Assembly: GCF_000020365.1 (NCBI RefSeq)
Contig: NC_012108.1
Coordinates: 868,001 to 932,000 of the forward strand
DNA: 64,000 nt
Origin: Desulforapulum autotrophicum HRM2
Lineage (GTDB): Bacteria > Desulfobacterota > Desulfobacteria > Desulfobacterales > Desulfobacteraceae
Direction: 5' to 3'
Translations under genes and position numbers: made by a program
Notes under the pieces: generated by a model
The model's database searches: none
Seen by the model: the letters and a program-made list of their open reading frames with translations, nothing else
What the model was told of the DNA's origin: nothing
Shown: positions 36,190 to 44,916 of the stretch, piece after piece
Layout of the letters: each line of letters starts with the position of its first letter
Numbering within the stretch: position 1 is the stretch's first letter

Positions 36190-36218
36190 TTGACATTTTT
36201 GTACAATCCCCATAGATA
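36190..36218 (+). promoter_or_regulatory. Putative promoter for the dehydratase/ABC unit
   Basis: A perfect TTGACA at 36190-36195 is followed after 17 bases by TAGATA (36213-36218), a weak -10. The start codon lies 42 bases downstream. No operator seen. Confidence 0.4.
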
Positions 36219-36259
36219 TCTGGGCTTAATATCCTTTAACTGAGACTTGGGGTGAATAC

Positions 36260-37393
36260 ATGAATCTTAAACCGTTTCTTTCTTTTTCAGAAATCAGCAT
36301 TGCTGAGCTTGATGAATGGAAAAATCAAGGCGGAAAAATAGCAGGGATCTATTGCATTTATGCTCCCTATGAACTCATCCGGGCCGCCGGTATTGTCCCG
36401 GTAGGCCTGTGTGGTAAAAAGCAGGCACCCATCAAAGATGCGGAAAGGGAACTTCCTGCCAGTTTATGTCCCTTGATCAAGTCAAGCTATGGATATGCAG
36501 TGACCGACACCTGCTCTTTTTTCAGTTTTTCAGACATCCTTGTTGCCGAAACAACCTGTGACGGTAAAAAGAAAATGTACGAGTTGATGAAAGAGCTCAA
36601 ACCTTTGCATTTGATGCATCTTCCCCACACCCAGCAAGGCAATGCCGCCTTTGCCTATTGGATGGAGGGTCTTAGAGAACTTGAACGCTTCTTGTTTGAA
36701 TGCTCTGGAGTTGCCGTCACTGAAGAAAGTCTGCAACATCAGATCCGGCAGCAGAATGAAATTCGAAAAGCCCTTTGGGACATATCCCTTCTGGCCGCGG
36801 ACCGACGCTCTCCCCTGACGGCAATGGACATGCTGGCTGTACATGAAAGTAAAAGTTTTTGTGTGCACCCTGAAACCTACCTTGCGCAATTAGCAACCCT
36901 GAAGATTGAGCTGGAAACCTTTTTAAGCCAGCCCGACCTTCCGGACCAGGGTGGGGTTCGTATTCTGCTCACCGGATGTCCGGTGGGCAAAGGATCTGAA
37001 AAAGTCATCCGGATTGCCCAGCACCTTGGGGCCCGGATCGTTGCCATGGAGAACTGCTCCGGACTCAAGGGCATGACATTGGCGGTGGATGAAACCGGAG
37101 ATCCCCGTGAGTCCATTGCCCGCCGATACCTTAAAATCCCCTGTTCCTGCATGACACCCAACCCCCATCGACCGGAATCCATCCGGGAAATAGCAGACCT
37201 TTACAAGGTCGATGCCGTTTTGGATATGACCTGGCTGGGATGTCACACATACAATGCTGAATCCACTACCCTCCAAAGGTTTGTCGAAGACACCCTCGAG
37301 CTGAATTTTTTGCATATCGAAACCGACTATTCCGAATCCGATGAAGGACAACTTCAGACCCGGATCGAAGCCTTGATTGAATTATCCGAGTAA
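36260..37393 (+). CDS. 2-hydroxyacyl-CoA dehydratase family protein, YjiM/double-cubane-cluster type
   Basis: 377 residues. The order of motifs fits HgdB/FldC-like D-components, especially the YjiM/double-cubane cluster group: IYCIYAPYELIRAAGIVPVG, then SLCPLIKSSYGY, AETTCDGKKKMYELM, LTGCPVG, ENCSGLKGM, PCSCMTPNPHR and TWLGCHTYN. The many cysteines would bind a [4Fe-4S]/[8Fe-9S]-type cluster. Characterised relatives catalyse low-potential reductions, driven by a separate ATPase activator, which is not found nearby here. It precedes an ABC importer by 40 bases. The substrate is unknown. Confidence 0.8.
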   Translation: MNLKPFLSFSEISIAELDEWKNQGGKIAGIYCIYAPYELIRAAGIVPVGLCGKKQAPIKDAERELPASLCPLIKSSYGYAVTDTCSFFSFSDILVAETTCDGKKKMYELMKELKPLHLMHLPHTQQGNAAFAYWMEGLRELERFLFECSGVAVTEESLQHQIRQQNEIRKALWDISLLAADRRSPLTAMDMLAVHESKSFCVHPETYLAQLATLKIELETFLSQPDLPDQGGVRILLTGCPVGKGSEKVIRIAQHLGARIVAMENCSGLKGMTLAVDETGDPRESIARRYLKIPCSCMTPNPHRPESIREIADLYKVDAVLDMTWLGCHTYNAESTTLQRFVEDTLELNFLHIETDYSESDEGQLQTRIEALIELSE

Positions 37394-37432
37394 CAAGTAA
37401 TTTTATTTAATATAATAACGGAGAGACCAACG

Positions 37433-38569
37433 ATGAACAACAAAACCACCCTTTTAAAAAAAACATGTACCTTTATAGCCTTCCTGGCACTGGTATTTTG
37501 CCTGGGAACAAGCCCCCTCCATGCCGCCAACAATAAAATCCCCAGCCTGTACCTGGGGTATATTTTTACCACCCACCACACCCCCCTGATGGTTGCCGCT
37601 TTAAAAGGGGAAGCCCTTAAGGAATCCGGGGCATATCTGACCACCATGGTTCCCCGGCAAAAATACAAAATCATGTCTGCCGATGGGACTCCCCTGGCCG
37701 TGCTCAATCTTATTGTTTCTAAAAGCGGCTCCGAGACATCCACCCTTTTTGCCATGAACCGCCTGGATTTCGGTCTTGCCTCCAGCACCGCCTTTATGAG
37801 CGGTATTGACAAGGGGTCTAAAATTAAAATTTTGTGTCCCCTTCATGTGGATGGCATGAGCATGGTTTTTCCTGCTGACAGCAAAAGTACCGGATATGAA
37901 GCTGTTTCTGCGGCCATCAAAAATTCTAAAAACCCGTTCAAGATAGGTTATCACTCCCCCACCAGCGCTCCCCGTGTGGTTTTTGAAGGGGCATTGCACA
38001 ATGCCGGATATACGATCACAGGTAATCCCAATGATGTCGATGCCGATATCCTGATGGTGGATCTCAAATCCACCGCAAACCTGATTCCGGCCCTGCTCAG
38101 CGGTCAGGTTGATTGCTGGGTGGGACCGGCACCCCATCCTGCCGTGGCTGAATACAAACATGTCGGCCATATCGGTCTTTCTTCCAGAGATCTGCCCCCC
38201 AAAGGCCAATGGACCGACTTTCCCTGCTGTGTCATGGGAACCAGTGAGCAGATGATTGCCGAACAACCTGAAGTTGTCCAGGCCATGACTGATTTGATGA
38301 CCCTGGCCGCAAGATGGTGCAATACCAATAAGCTTGAAGCCGCTAAAATTTCAGCCGACTGGATTGGCGTTCCAAAAGAAGCTGTTGAAAAATCCACTAT
38401 CATCTATACCACGGATCCCACTGAAAACTGGATGAAGGGGGAAGGGGTATTTCTGGATATGCTCAACAGCATGAATAAATTCAAAGGAAGTATGAAGGAT
38501 ACGGATCTTGCAGCAGCAACGCCCATTCTTTATGATTTCTCATTTGTTCGAAAAAGTCTGGCCAGATAA
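37433..38569 (+). CDS. ABC transporter substrate-binding protein, NitT/TauT type
   Basis: 378 residues. Signal peptide at about 1-32 (KKTCTFIAFLALVFCLGTS then PLHA). The mature protein opens IPSLYLGYIFTTHHTPLMVAALKGE and has TMVPRQKYKIM and GMSMVFPA, similar to SsuA/TauA/NitT-type binding proteins for sulfonates, nitrate or aromatic compounds. It is followed by its permease after 5 bases and ATPase, making a complete importer. It is preceded by the double-cubane-family gene, so the imported compound may be that protein's substrate. Substrate not predictable. Confidence 0.86.
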   Translation: MNNKTTLLKKTCTFIAFLALVFCLGTSPLHAANNKIPSLYLGYIFTTHHTPLMVAALKGEALKESGAYLTTMVPRQKYKIMSADGTPLAVLNLIVSKSGSETSTLFAMNRLDFGLASSTAFMSGIDKGSKIKILCPLHVDGMSMVFPADSKSTGYEAVSAAIKNSKNPFKIGYHSPTSAPRVVFEGALHNAGYTITGNPNDVDADILMVDLKSTANLIPALLSGQVDCWVGPAPHPAVAEYKHVGHIGLSSRDLPPKGQWTDFPCCVMGTSEQMIAEQPEVVQAMTDLMTLAARWCNTNKLEAAKISADWIGVPKEAVEKSTIIYTTDPTENWMKGEGVFLDMLNSMNKFKGSMKDTDLAAATPILYDFSFVRKSLAR

Positions 38570-38574
38570 ACCCC

Positions 38575-39477
38575 ATGGCAATTTTATCCAATACCGAAAA
38601 TTTTTGGGGTAGCTTTGGCAGTGTTTTTTCCACAGTCGATATCAAGCAATATGTCGTGTCCTTGGTGATACCGGTTCTTGCCCCTATATTTCTGATCTTT
38701 TTATGGCTTGTTCTTGCTTCCAGAATAGACAACCAGGTGATCCTGCCCGGTGTATGGGAGGTGGGCACACTCCTTTTTCACCCCACACAGGATATGATCG
38801 GCATGGGATCCCTTGCCAGCAACGTACTGGTGAGCCTGGTTCGTGTGGTTATGGGGTATTCAATTGCTGGAGCAATAGCCGTTCCCCTGGGGGTGGTCAT
38901 GGGATACTATGGACTGGCTTTCCGTTTTTTTAACGGATTTTTAAGCCTGTTCAGGCCCATCCCCCCCCTTGCCTGGGTTCCTTTGGTCATGGCCTGGTTC
39001 GGCATTGCAAGCCTGGCTACCCTCACCGGGGTTGAAACAGGAAAAAGTTTTATCTACCTGAACAACATCAAATTCTCCATGCTGTTCATTATTTTCATCG
39101 GCGCCTTTTACCCCATTCTTACCGCCACCATCCATGGTGTGAGAAATGTCAGCGTCACCCTCATTGATTCGGCCAGGGTCCTTGGTGCCAGTGAAAACCA
39201 GATTTTTAGAAAAATTTTGATCCCAGCCGCCATGCCCTCAATTATAACCGGGATGCGGATCGGCCTTGGCATTGCATGGATGTGTCTTGTCTCAGCAGAA
39301 ATGCTGCCAGGTTCACTTTCCGGTATCGGCTATATGATCACCCACGCCTTTACCCTTGCCTCAACCGATATTGTCATCGCAGGAATGATCTCAATCGGAG
39401 TTGTCGGAGGGCTCATGGATATGGTTTTCCGACACATTGAACTTAAAAAGTTTTCATGGCGTAAACAGGCAGAATAA
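38575..39477 (+). CDS. ABC transporter permease, SsuC/TauC type
   Basis: 300 residues with about six membrane helices. The cytoplasmic EAA loop is clear: DSARVLGASENQIFRKILIP followed by AAMPSIITGMRIGLGIAW. It forms the membrane channel of the importer with the neighbouring binding protein and ATPase. Its TAA overlaps the ATPase ATG (TAATG). Confidence 0.9.
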   Translation: MAILSNTENFWGSFGSVFSTVDIKQYVVSLVIPVLAPIFLIFLWLVLASRIDNQVILPGVWEVGTLLFHPTQDMIGMGSLASNVLVSLVRVVMGYSIAGAIAVPLGVVMGYYGLAFRFFNGFLSLFRPIPPLAWVPLVMAWFGIASLATLTGVETGKSFIYLNNIKFSMLFIIFIGAFYPILTATIHGVRNVSVTLIDSARVLGASENQIFRKILIPAAMPSIITGMRIGLGIAWMCLVSAEMLPGSLSGIGYMITHAFTLASTDIVIAGMISIGVVGGLMDMVFRHIELKKFSWRKQAE

Positions 39478-40259
39478 TGAATGAAGAACACCAGGAAATA
39501 ATAGGCATCAAAGGTCTTTCCAAGACGTTTACCACCCAGAAAGGAGATCAATTCCTTGCAGTGGATAATATCAGCCTGAAGATCTTTAAAAATTCTTTTA
39601 CCTGTATTGTAGGTCCCTCCGGCTGCGGGAAATCAACCCTTCTGCGCATCACGGCTGGTCTTGAACAAGCTTCAGCAGGAACGGTTCATTATGCCGCCTC
39701 CCCGGTAACAAAACCCTGTGCTCAAATCGGGCTCGTGTTCCAGGAATATTCTCTTTTCCCCTGGATGACGGTTCTGGACAATGTGGCTGCAGGGCCAGAG
39801 TTTGCAAATGTTGACAAAAAAAAGCGCCACCATGATGCCATGGGCTACATTTCAATGGTCAACATGGAGGCGTTTAAGGACGCATACCCCCATGAGCTTT
39901 CTGGAGGAATGCGACAGCGGGTTGCCATTGCAAGGGCTTTGGCCAATGAGCCGGATGTACTGCTCATGGACGAACCCTTTGGCGCACTGGACGCCCACAC
40001 CCGTATCCTGCTCCAGCAAGAACTATTACGGGTGTGGGAGCTGACCCATAAAACCATTGTTTTGGTTACCCATAGCGTGGATGAAGCCGTGTTTCTGGCC
40101 GATGAGATTCTGGTCATGTCCTGCCGCCCCGGGCAGATTCGCAAAACAATTCAGGTGGACATGGAACGTCCCCGGAGCCGGGCCAATCCAAAATTCGGAG
40201 CACTGACAGATGATATTCTCAGGGAACTGAGCGATGGGATGGTAACATCAAAACCCTAA
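39477..40259 (+). CDS. ABC transporter ATP-binding protein, SsuB/TauB type
   Basis: 260 residues. Walker A VGPSGCGKSTLL, Q-loop VFQEYSLFPWM, signature LSGGMRQRVAIARAL, Walker B VLLMDEPFGALD and H-loop LVTHSVDEAVFLAD are all intact. It powers the importer with the preceding permease. It is the last gene of the unit; the transposon begins 70 bases after its stop, so the insertion did not break it. Confidence 0.94.
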   Translation: MNEEHQEIIGIKGLSKTFTTQKGDQFLAVDNISLKIFKNSFTCIVGPSGCGKSTLLRITAGLEQASAGTVHYAASPVTKPCAQIGLVFQEYSLFPWMTVLDNVAAGPEFANVDKKKRHHDAMGYISMVNMEAFKDAYPHELSGGMRQRVAIARALANEPDVLLMDEPFGALDAHTRILLQQELLRVWELTHKTIVLVTHSVDEAVFLADEILVMSCRPGQIRKTIQVDMERPRSRANPKFGALTDDILRELSDGMVTSKP

Positions 40260-40322
40260 CTCGCAAAAAAAAACCGTCGGGTAAATCCACGTCTCTTTTT
40301 ATCGTGCATTAAAGTTTAATCG

Positions 40323-40328
40323 TATGGG
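40323..40328. repeat. Target-site duplication, left copy (TATGGG)
   Basis: TATGGG directly outside the left terminal repeat is repeated as TATGGG directly outside the right one (44917-44922), a 6-bp duplication. Confidence 0.85.
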
Positions 40329-40353
40329 TGATAAGATGCAAATACTCTAACGC
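40329..40353. repeat. Left terminal inverted repeat of the transposon
   Basis: 25 bases starting TGATAAGATGC and ending CTCTAACGC. The complement of 44892-44916 matches at 23 of 25 positions. A second partial copy lies at 40437-40456, as expected for multiple transposase-binding sites. Confidence 0.9.
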
Positions 40354-40562
40354 TTTTTATCTGCCCTGTTTTTATAAAAAAGGCCTCAATAACATTTATA
40401 ATCAGCTACTTGCATAGCATTGGCCCTAATCGTGTTTTCGCAAAATACTCTAACGCTTCAAATAAACATCATTTTTTACAGTAGGTTAATGCTATTTTAT
40501 AGCAGTGTTGCACGGAATGTGTATTTCAAAAATCAGTCAATGAAGTTTGAGAAGTTGTAAAC

Positions 40563-40600
40563 AAAAATAGACCATTCGCTAAAAAAGCGTAATGGTCTAT
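40563..40600 (-). terminator. Intrinsic terminator of the transposon operon
   Basis: On the minus strand ATAGACCATTACGC pairs with GCGAATGGTCTAT around a T-rich loop (bulge of one base), and TTTTTGTTT follows. It lies about 125 bases after the last transposon gene. Confidence 0.75.
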
Positions 40601-40724
40601 CCTGATTTAATTATCTTGTCCGAGGTATCTAATCTGGACGATCTAAAGTTTTAGAACAGCAAAATCAGTCCTTTCTGGCCTCACATTATTTCTTGGTGAA
40701 ATTTTTCCATGTGCCTTATGTTCG

Positions 40725-41471
40725 TTATTGAGGAGGAAGATCAGAGAGAAATTCCAAGGCAAGATTGATGTCAACAAAGGTGTATTTCAACTCCTTTGCT
40801 CTGTCCCTGCAGTCTGTACAAATTTCTCTGAATTTTCTCATATCGCCTTTGGTCGTCATATAAATCTGTTCAATGGCCTCCTGTTCAATATCCTTGTACT
40901 CGACAATGAAATCTTCTACCACAATCGGGTATAGAATAAGCGTTTTCAAGCGGCTGAGGATGTCTGGATGCTCGCGGGTTAAAAAGGTCCTCACCTTTGG
41001 TAATCCTGCAAATACAATGGGAACACCGGCATCGATAACCCTTTTGAGGTAGGGCCAGACCCGGGGATCAAGATCGTTTGCCTCGTCGATTAAAATAAAG
41101 CAGTTGGACAGACTGCATATCATTTCCAAATATTGAGGGGTTCGCCGGTAGGTGGCGATTGTGTCGTAATTTAGCTTCTTTAAAATCGATGCCAGGGTTT
41201 CATGTATGTTGAACAGTGACTCCACCCAGACGGCATGAAGTTTTTTCGGTTGCAGCAATTTCAAGAAACGGGTTTTACCCACGCCATAATCACCCTCGAT
41301 CAAGACGCTCTGCCTACGATAGATTCGGTTATATGTGGCCCCCAGATAAGAAATGCGGCGTTTGTCATTTATAAAATCTTCTTTTCGTTTCATGTCATAT
41401 TTCTCCAGAAAACGCATACGGTGCCACATGGATTCTTCGATAATGGCTTTCACAATCGAGAATAAAAGCAT
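40725..41471 (-). CDS. Transposon AAA+ ATPase (TnsC/TniB/IstB-like)
   Basis: 248 residues. Walker A is GDYGVGKTRFLKLL and Walker B is CFILIDEANDLDP, typical of TniB/TnsC/MuB transposition regulators, not chromosomal replication loaders. It overlaps the transposase by about 77 bases if it starts at 41471; the internal MKRKEDFIND at about 41394 would abut the transposase stop and may be the true start. Such ATPases bind target DNA and activate the DDE transposase. It is the last gene of the transposon operon before the terminator. Confidence 0.82.
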   Translation of the reverse strand: MLLFSIVKAIIEESMWHRMRFLEKYDMKRKEDFINDKRRISYLGATYNRIYRRQSVLIEGDYGVGKTRFLKLLQPKKLHAVWVESLFNIHETLASILKKLNYDTIATYRRTPQYLEMICSLSNCFILIDEANDLDPRVWPYLKRVIDAGVPIVFAGLPKVRTFLTREHPDILSRLKTLILYPIVVEDFIVEYKDIEQEAIEQIYMTTKGDMRKFREICTDCRDRAKELKYTFVDINLALEFLSDLPPQ

Positions 41472-43083
41472 TGAACAGCACTGCCCCTTTTATATTCGTG
41501 GGTTGCTGCATCTTTTTTATATAGGTGGTGTATCTTTTCTGGTTATGCTGAAGGATTTGCTTTGCCATGGGCATGGAAAGACCTTTTTTATAATTTTTAA
41601 TCAGGAGGGGCCGATCGACGACCATGCTGTTGTGCTCCAAAAAGGCGATGATCTGATCCAGCTCATTTTTGTCCGGCAATATGGTCAATACTTTTAACGG
41701 CTTTTCAAAGGGCTTTCGGGCAAGGGCTTCTCCCCAAAAAATACCATCCTCCCTGGGCTCAAAAAGGAAAAGCTTGTCATTGTATCTGGATATCTGAACG
41801 GGTGTACTTTTATGGGAGCTGAACTTGTCTACACCCATGGTCACATAGTAATCCTGATTTTCAAATCTGATGGTCTTCTGCTTTGATACCGTGGCTTTTG
41901 TTTTTCTAAATCCATATTTCATGTGCTCCTTGACCTGATCAGTACAAAAGGTCAGTGTGCTGGTAAATGTTTTAAAAAAGTCTGTGAGCTTTTTATCCGG
42001 CACCCAGGCACTGACTTTTCCTTTTTCAGAGAAATAGTGGCGTGTACAGTTGTGTTCATGGCGATATTTCTCCATAAGTGAGCTTGTTTTTAACTCATCC
42101 AAATTTATATCAAGGAGGGTAACGGTGATTTTTTCTTGTTTTCCTTTTTTGAAGATGTACCCGGGCTCTGTCTTTACGATCCTTTTTTCAAACGCCTTGA
42201 TGATTCGGATTTCAAAATTATGAAGGCTGCGGTGGGATGATTCCAGGTGAGCCTTATCCTTGGGAGCATGGATCCTTGAGAAATCAGGTTCCATATAAAA
42301 CCCGTTCGGGGTGGAATGTTTCAAATTCAAGTCGTTGATGGGGCGCTTAAGATTTAAAAAGCCCTTGGCATTATCCGGCCGGATACGAATCTTTTTTTGG
42401 GGAAATGGCCTATCCAGTAAAAATTTGGTGAACAGGTTCACGGAGTTCCAACTGCTTTCGGAAAAATACGCATCCAGGACAAACATATAACGAGAGCCCG
42501 TATCATAAAATTCTATGACCTGGGGCTTTTGCCAATGACCCTTGTCGTTTCTGATCTTAAAATATCTAAAAATACAGCCATCCATCTGGATCAGATCAAA
42601 CACCGGTTCTGGTTTAAAACTATTTTTGACCGGAATATCGTCCTCGAAATCTGGTTTATTCAAATATGATTTGAGGTTTTCACGGTAAACACAGTGCCTG
42701 AGGGCATGGATGGAGATCCTCTTTTTGAACTCTTTCTCAAGCCAGTGGTGATAATTTTTAATGGTTCTTGCCTTATGGGTAATAAAGATGAACCGTTGGC
42801 TTGACGGATCACACGACTCTTTTACCATTTCTATAAAACGTCTGCGGACCTGTTCGGAGAAAGAACGGGGACGTCCACTGCACTTGCGGCCCTCCATGAC
42901 CTTCTTTTCCACAAGTAGGAGTGGCCCCGGAATAATGCCGGTTTTTTGATATTGATCTTTGTAATATTTTTTACTTGCTCGTTTGGCCGAGCCTTTTTTG
43001 TTCATGATCTTTTTATGGAGCAAAAGATTGAAACGGTCATCAAGCGTCAGAGTAGGTATGACCTTCAGGTTATCCGTGTCCAT
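41395..43083 (-). CDS. DDE transposase, MuA/TnsB/TniA-like
   Basis: 562 residues. The integrase-type catalytic triad is visible: D168 in LIQMDGCIFR, D237 in IRIRPDNAKGF and E281 in KDKAHLESSHRSL, spaced as in Mu/Tn7-type enzymes. N-terminal part to about 140 holds DNA-binding helices; the C-terminal part to 562 is basic and probably binds the ATPase. It cuts and joins the transposon ends; the terminal repeats with TG...CA ends fit this class. It overlaps the upstream gene by 14 bases and the ATPase gene. Confidence 0.85.
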   Translation of the reverse strand: MDTDNLKVIPTLTLDDRFNLLLHKKIMNKKGSAKRASKKYYKDQYQKTGIIPGPLLLVEKKVMEGRKCSGRPRSFSEQVRRRFIEMVKESCDPSSQRFIFITHKARTIKNYHHWLEKEFKKRISIHALRHCVYRENLKSYLNKPDFEDDIPVKNSFKPEPVFDLIQMDGCIFRYFKIRNDKGHWQKPQVIEFYDTGSRYMFVLDAYFSESSWNSVNLFTKFLLDRPFPQKKIRIRPDNAKGFLNLKRPINDLNLKHSTPNGFYMEPDFSRIHAPKDKAHLESSHRSLHNFEIRIIKAFEKRIVKTEPGYIFKKGKQEKITVTLLDINLDELKTSSLMEKYRHEHNCTRHYFSEKGKVSAWVPDKKLTDFFKTFTSTLTFCTDQVKEHMKYGFRKTKATVSKQKTIRFENQDYYVTMGVDKFSSHKSTPVQISRYNDKLFLFEPREDGIFWGEALARKPFEKPLKVLTILPDKNELDQIIAFLEHNSMVVDRPLLIKNYKKGLSMPMAKQILQHNQKRYTTYIKKMQQPTNIKGAVLFNAFILDCESHYRRIHVAPYAFSGEI

Positions 43084-43651
43084 TGCCGTTCTCCCTTGTC
43101 AATATTTTTTCCCGAATGACCCGGTTCCACAATAGCCCAGCCTGGCGAGATGTCTTTTGCCAGTGATCCTGTTGGGCCAGTCGAACCTGGTCAAGCATTG
43201 CCTGGACAGCATCCATATAGGCTTTGCTGACCTGATCGGTTAAATCCACAGGTTCGTCTTTACTGCCGGTGTCGTTTTCTTTTGCGGAATCAATGAACTG
43301 TTTGATGTTTGGTGCGGTTATCTCCATGGCGGTTTTTAAAAATGCCTTCCATATTTTACGCTGTTCGATGGGATCCAATGGGGCCAGGGGGCGCACCTGG
43401 GATTCATTGTTGGGAAGAATGTCTCCAATTGGAGACAGATTGTTGATAACCTTATAGGATTCTATCAGGCGATAAGCTTGGGCTCTGCCCATATCCCAGC
43501 GCACTCTGGCATAAGTTTCAAAACTACTGAAAAGATTGAGTTTATACAGCCGGGTATCTTTTATCTCTTTCAGAGCTTTGCCTATTTCATGGAAATGACT
43601 CTGATTACGGGCAATAAGATTCTCCAGACGGGTCAACCGATCCTGTTCCAT
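43070..43651 (-). CDS. Transposon accessory protein, helical, unknown function
   Basis: 193 residues, mostly helical and charged. The N-terminal part (LTRLENLIARNQSHFHEIGK, FETYARVRWDMGRAQAYRLI) resembles plasmid or mobile-element proteins with a ParB-like or HTH-containing helical domain, but I cannot name the family. It overlaps the CHC2 gene as TAATG and the transposase gene by 14 bases, so it is translated with them. Could be a DNA-binding adaptor for end recognition or target choice. Confidence 0.55.
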   Translation of the reverse strand: MEQDRLTRLENLIARNQSHFHEIGKALKEIKDTRLYKLNLFSSFETYARVRWDMGRAQAYRLIESYKVINNLSPIGDILPNNESQVRPLAPLDPIEQRKIWKAFLKTAMEITAPNIKQFIDSAKENDTGSKDEPVDLTDQVSKAYMDAVQAMLDQVRLAQQDHWQKTSRQAGLLWNRVIREKILTRENGNGHG

Positions 43652-44022
43652 TATCCTAATCCTCCCGGCATGGTCTGGCCGATGCCTCCGATAAAATTTT
43701 GCAACCCCTGTCTGGCATCTTTGTTCTGATTCGGAACTTTGACCATCAGGCGTTTTAAGAACAGAACGCTCTCTTTAAACCCGATTCTCTGAACAGTCAT
43801 CACAAGATCGATGGTGTTGAAGTTTTTTTCACATCGAAAGCACCGGGCCAGGTTGGTGGCTGGGTTTATGGCTGTCTGGAATTCATTACAGATCGGGCAC
43901 AGAAAACGGAAAAAGCCTTCACTGATTTTTGATGGCATTTCCAGTTGCTCCCTTATCAACATCTCCACAGGGATAAAATTTCTTAATTCAAACAACTCTT
44001 GGGATGAAAATTTTTTTGGCAT
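43651..44022 (-). CDS. Transposon CHC2-type zinc-finger protein
   Basis: 123 residues. LCPICNEFQ then ARCFRCEKNFNTIDLVMTV is the CHC2-type zinc ribbon of DNA primases (CxxC and CxxC), followed by a short helical tail (FKESVLFLKRL). It lacks any primase catalytic domain. In this operon it is likely a DNA-binding or target-recognition component. It is the second gene of the transposon reading from the right end. Confidence 0.68.
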   Translation of the reverse strand: MPKKFSSQELFELRNFIPVEMLIREQLEMPSKISEGFFRFLCPICNEFQTAINPATNLARCFRCEKNFNTIDLVMTVQRIGFKESVLFLKRLMVKVPNQNKDARQGLQNFIGGIGQTMPGGLG

Positions 44023-44322
44023 GAGTCCTCACATTTGTCGGGGTTATCAAGGCACTTTGCCTTAAGCTCAAGGCAAGGTGTAAAAATCCTATTTTTAAAC
44101 TACTATAATAGCCCCATCCTTGTCTGTTGTGTCTTAAACACCCTTATGTATTAGTCTGTTCGTATCTCCTTTATTTACAGAGGTTTAGGTTAATGATGCG
44201 TCTTAAAACCCTAAGTCGATTACTTTGTTGGGATATCAATGAATTACAGTTGGTTAAGTCTATGATGCGTCTTGAAACTCCGATTCGATTAGTCGAGGTT
44301 TTTATCCATAAACACCCCCCCC
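44023..44322. other. Gap inside the transposon with two 30-bp direct repeats
   Basis: Two imperfect copies, each holding ATGATGCGTCTT...AAAC followed by TCGATTA, start 69 bases apart (about 44193 and 44262). A short inverted repeat TTGCCTT-AAGCTC-AAGGCAA lies near 44053-44072. It may be regulatory for the downstream operon or binding sites for a transposon protein. Confidence 0.5.
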
Positions 44323-44721
44323 CTATCTGAACGCAGTTTTTGAATCGTATGACTGATTCAGAATCTGCCAAGCTACATATTGGATGACGATCATATTTCT
44401 TGTTCCATACTCGTTTTCTAAAATTTCATATGGCAATACGGGCTTTGCCAGGCAGTTGGGCGGGGGGTGTTCATGGGGAGGTATGCTGGATTTAAATTCC
44501 TTAGAAGATTCTTCCTCAATCTTTTCTAATTTTTTACCCAGATAGTTATTTTTAAAATATTCACCGTTTTTTTTGTTCCATTTTTGACAGTTTCTTCGGT
44601 GCTGTTCAGTTTTGCAGGCAGACCTTCCACATGTTGTCTGTCGTCCTTTTTGGCGGACATCCGGCTTAAACCATTTGCGGCAAATACAGCAGGGGCGTTT
44701 TCCACTTGAACTTTTTGCCAT
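44323..44721 (-). CDS. Transposon zinc-binding protein, unknown family role
   Basis: 132 residues. CCICRKWFKPDVRQKGRQTTC with SACKTEQHRRNCQKWNKKN forms a compact CxxC...C...C zinc motif with a basic RR...W stretch. Similar small proteins occur beside transposases in other proteobacteria. It is the first gene of the element, nearest the right end, and is spaced about 300 bases before the CHC2 gene, so it may be separately regulated. Function unknown; DNA binding is inferred. Confidence 0.6.
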   Translation of the reverse strand: MAKSSSGKRPCCICRKWFKPDVRQKGRQTTCGRSACKTEQHRRNCQKWNKKNGEYFKNNYLGKKLEKIEEESSKEFKSSIPPHEHPPPNCLAKPVLPYEILENEYGTRNMIVIQYVAWQILNQSYDSKTAFR

Positions 44722-44891
44722 TATATTTTCTCCAAATTTAAATCTGGATGAAAATATAGCCCTAAAAATTGATTTTGTCGTAAAAGCGGCGGGGTAAGCG
44801 GGGTATGATTTATTTTCTATTTGGCGGGGTATTTGCGGCGGGCTGCCCTAATCATAGCGTTATAGTATTTTGCGAACGATTTGGGGGGTAG

Positions 44892-44916
44892 GCGTTAGAG
44901 TATTCGCATCTTAACA
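44892..44916. repeat. Right terminal inverted repeat of the transposon
   Basis: 25 bases ending CGCATCTTAACA; the complement matches the left repeat at 23 of 25 positions. An inner partial copy lies at 44857-44876. Confidence 0.9.

Larger units (their letters stand above)
40329..44916 (-). mobile_element. Complete 4.6-kb Mu/Tn7-like transposon with five genes
   Basis: The left end starts TGATAAGATGC and the right end, reverse-complemented, starts TGTTAAGATGC. The two 25-bp terminal repeats (40329-40353 and 44892-44916) differ at two positions and share AATACTCTAACGC. Each end has a second, inner copy of this motif: 40437-40456 and 44857-44876, matching at 19 of 20 positions in inverted orientation. 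TATGGG flanks both ends. All five genes read leftward: zinc-binding protein, CHC2-type zinc finger, unknown helical protein, DDE transposase and AAA+ ATPase. Intact ends, duplication and frames suggest a recent insertion. Family assignment is by gene content: transposase plus ATPase as in Mu, Tn7, Tn5053 and Tn552. Confidence 0.9.

Noticed and set aside
40437-40456. Short repeated motif near the transposon ends considered as a CRISPR-like repeat
   Set aside because: Only two copies per end, inverted between ends and irregularly spaced; these are transposase-binding repeats.
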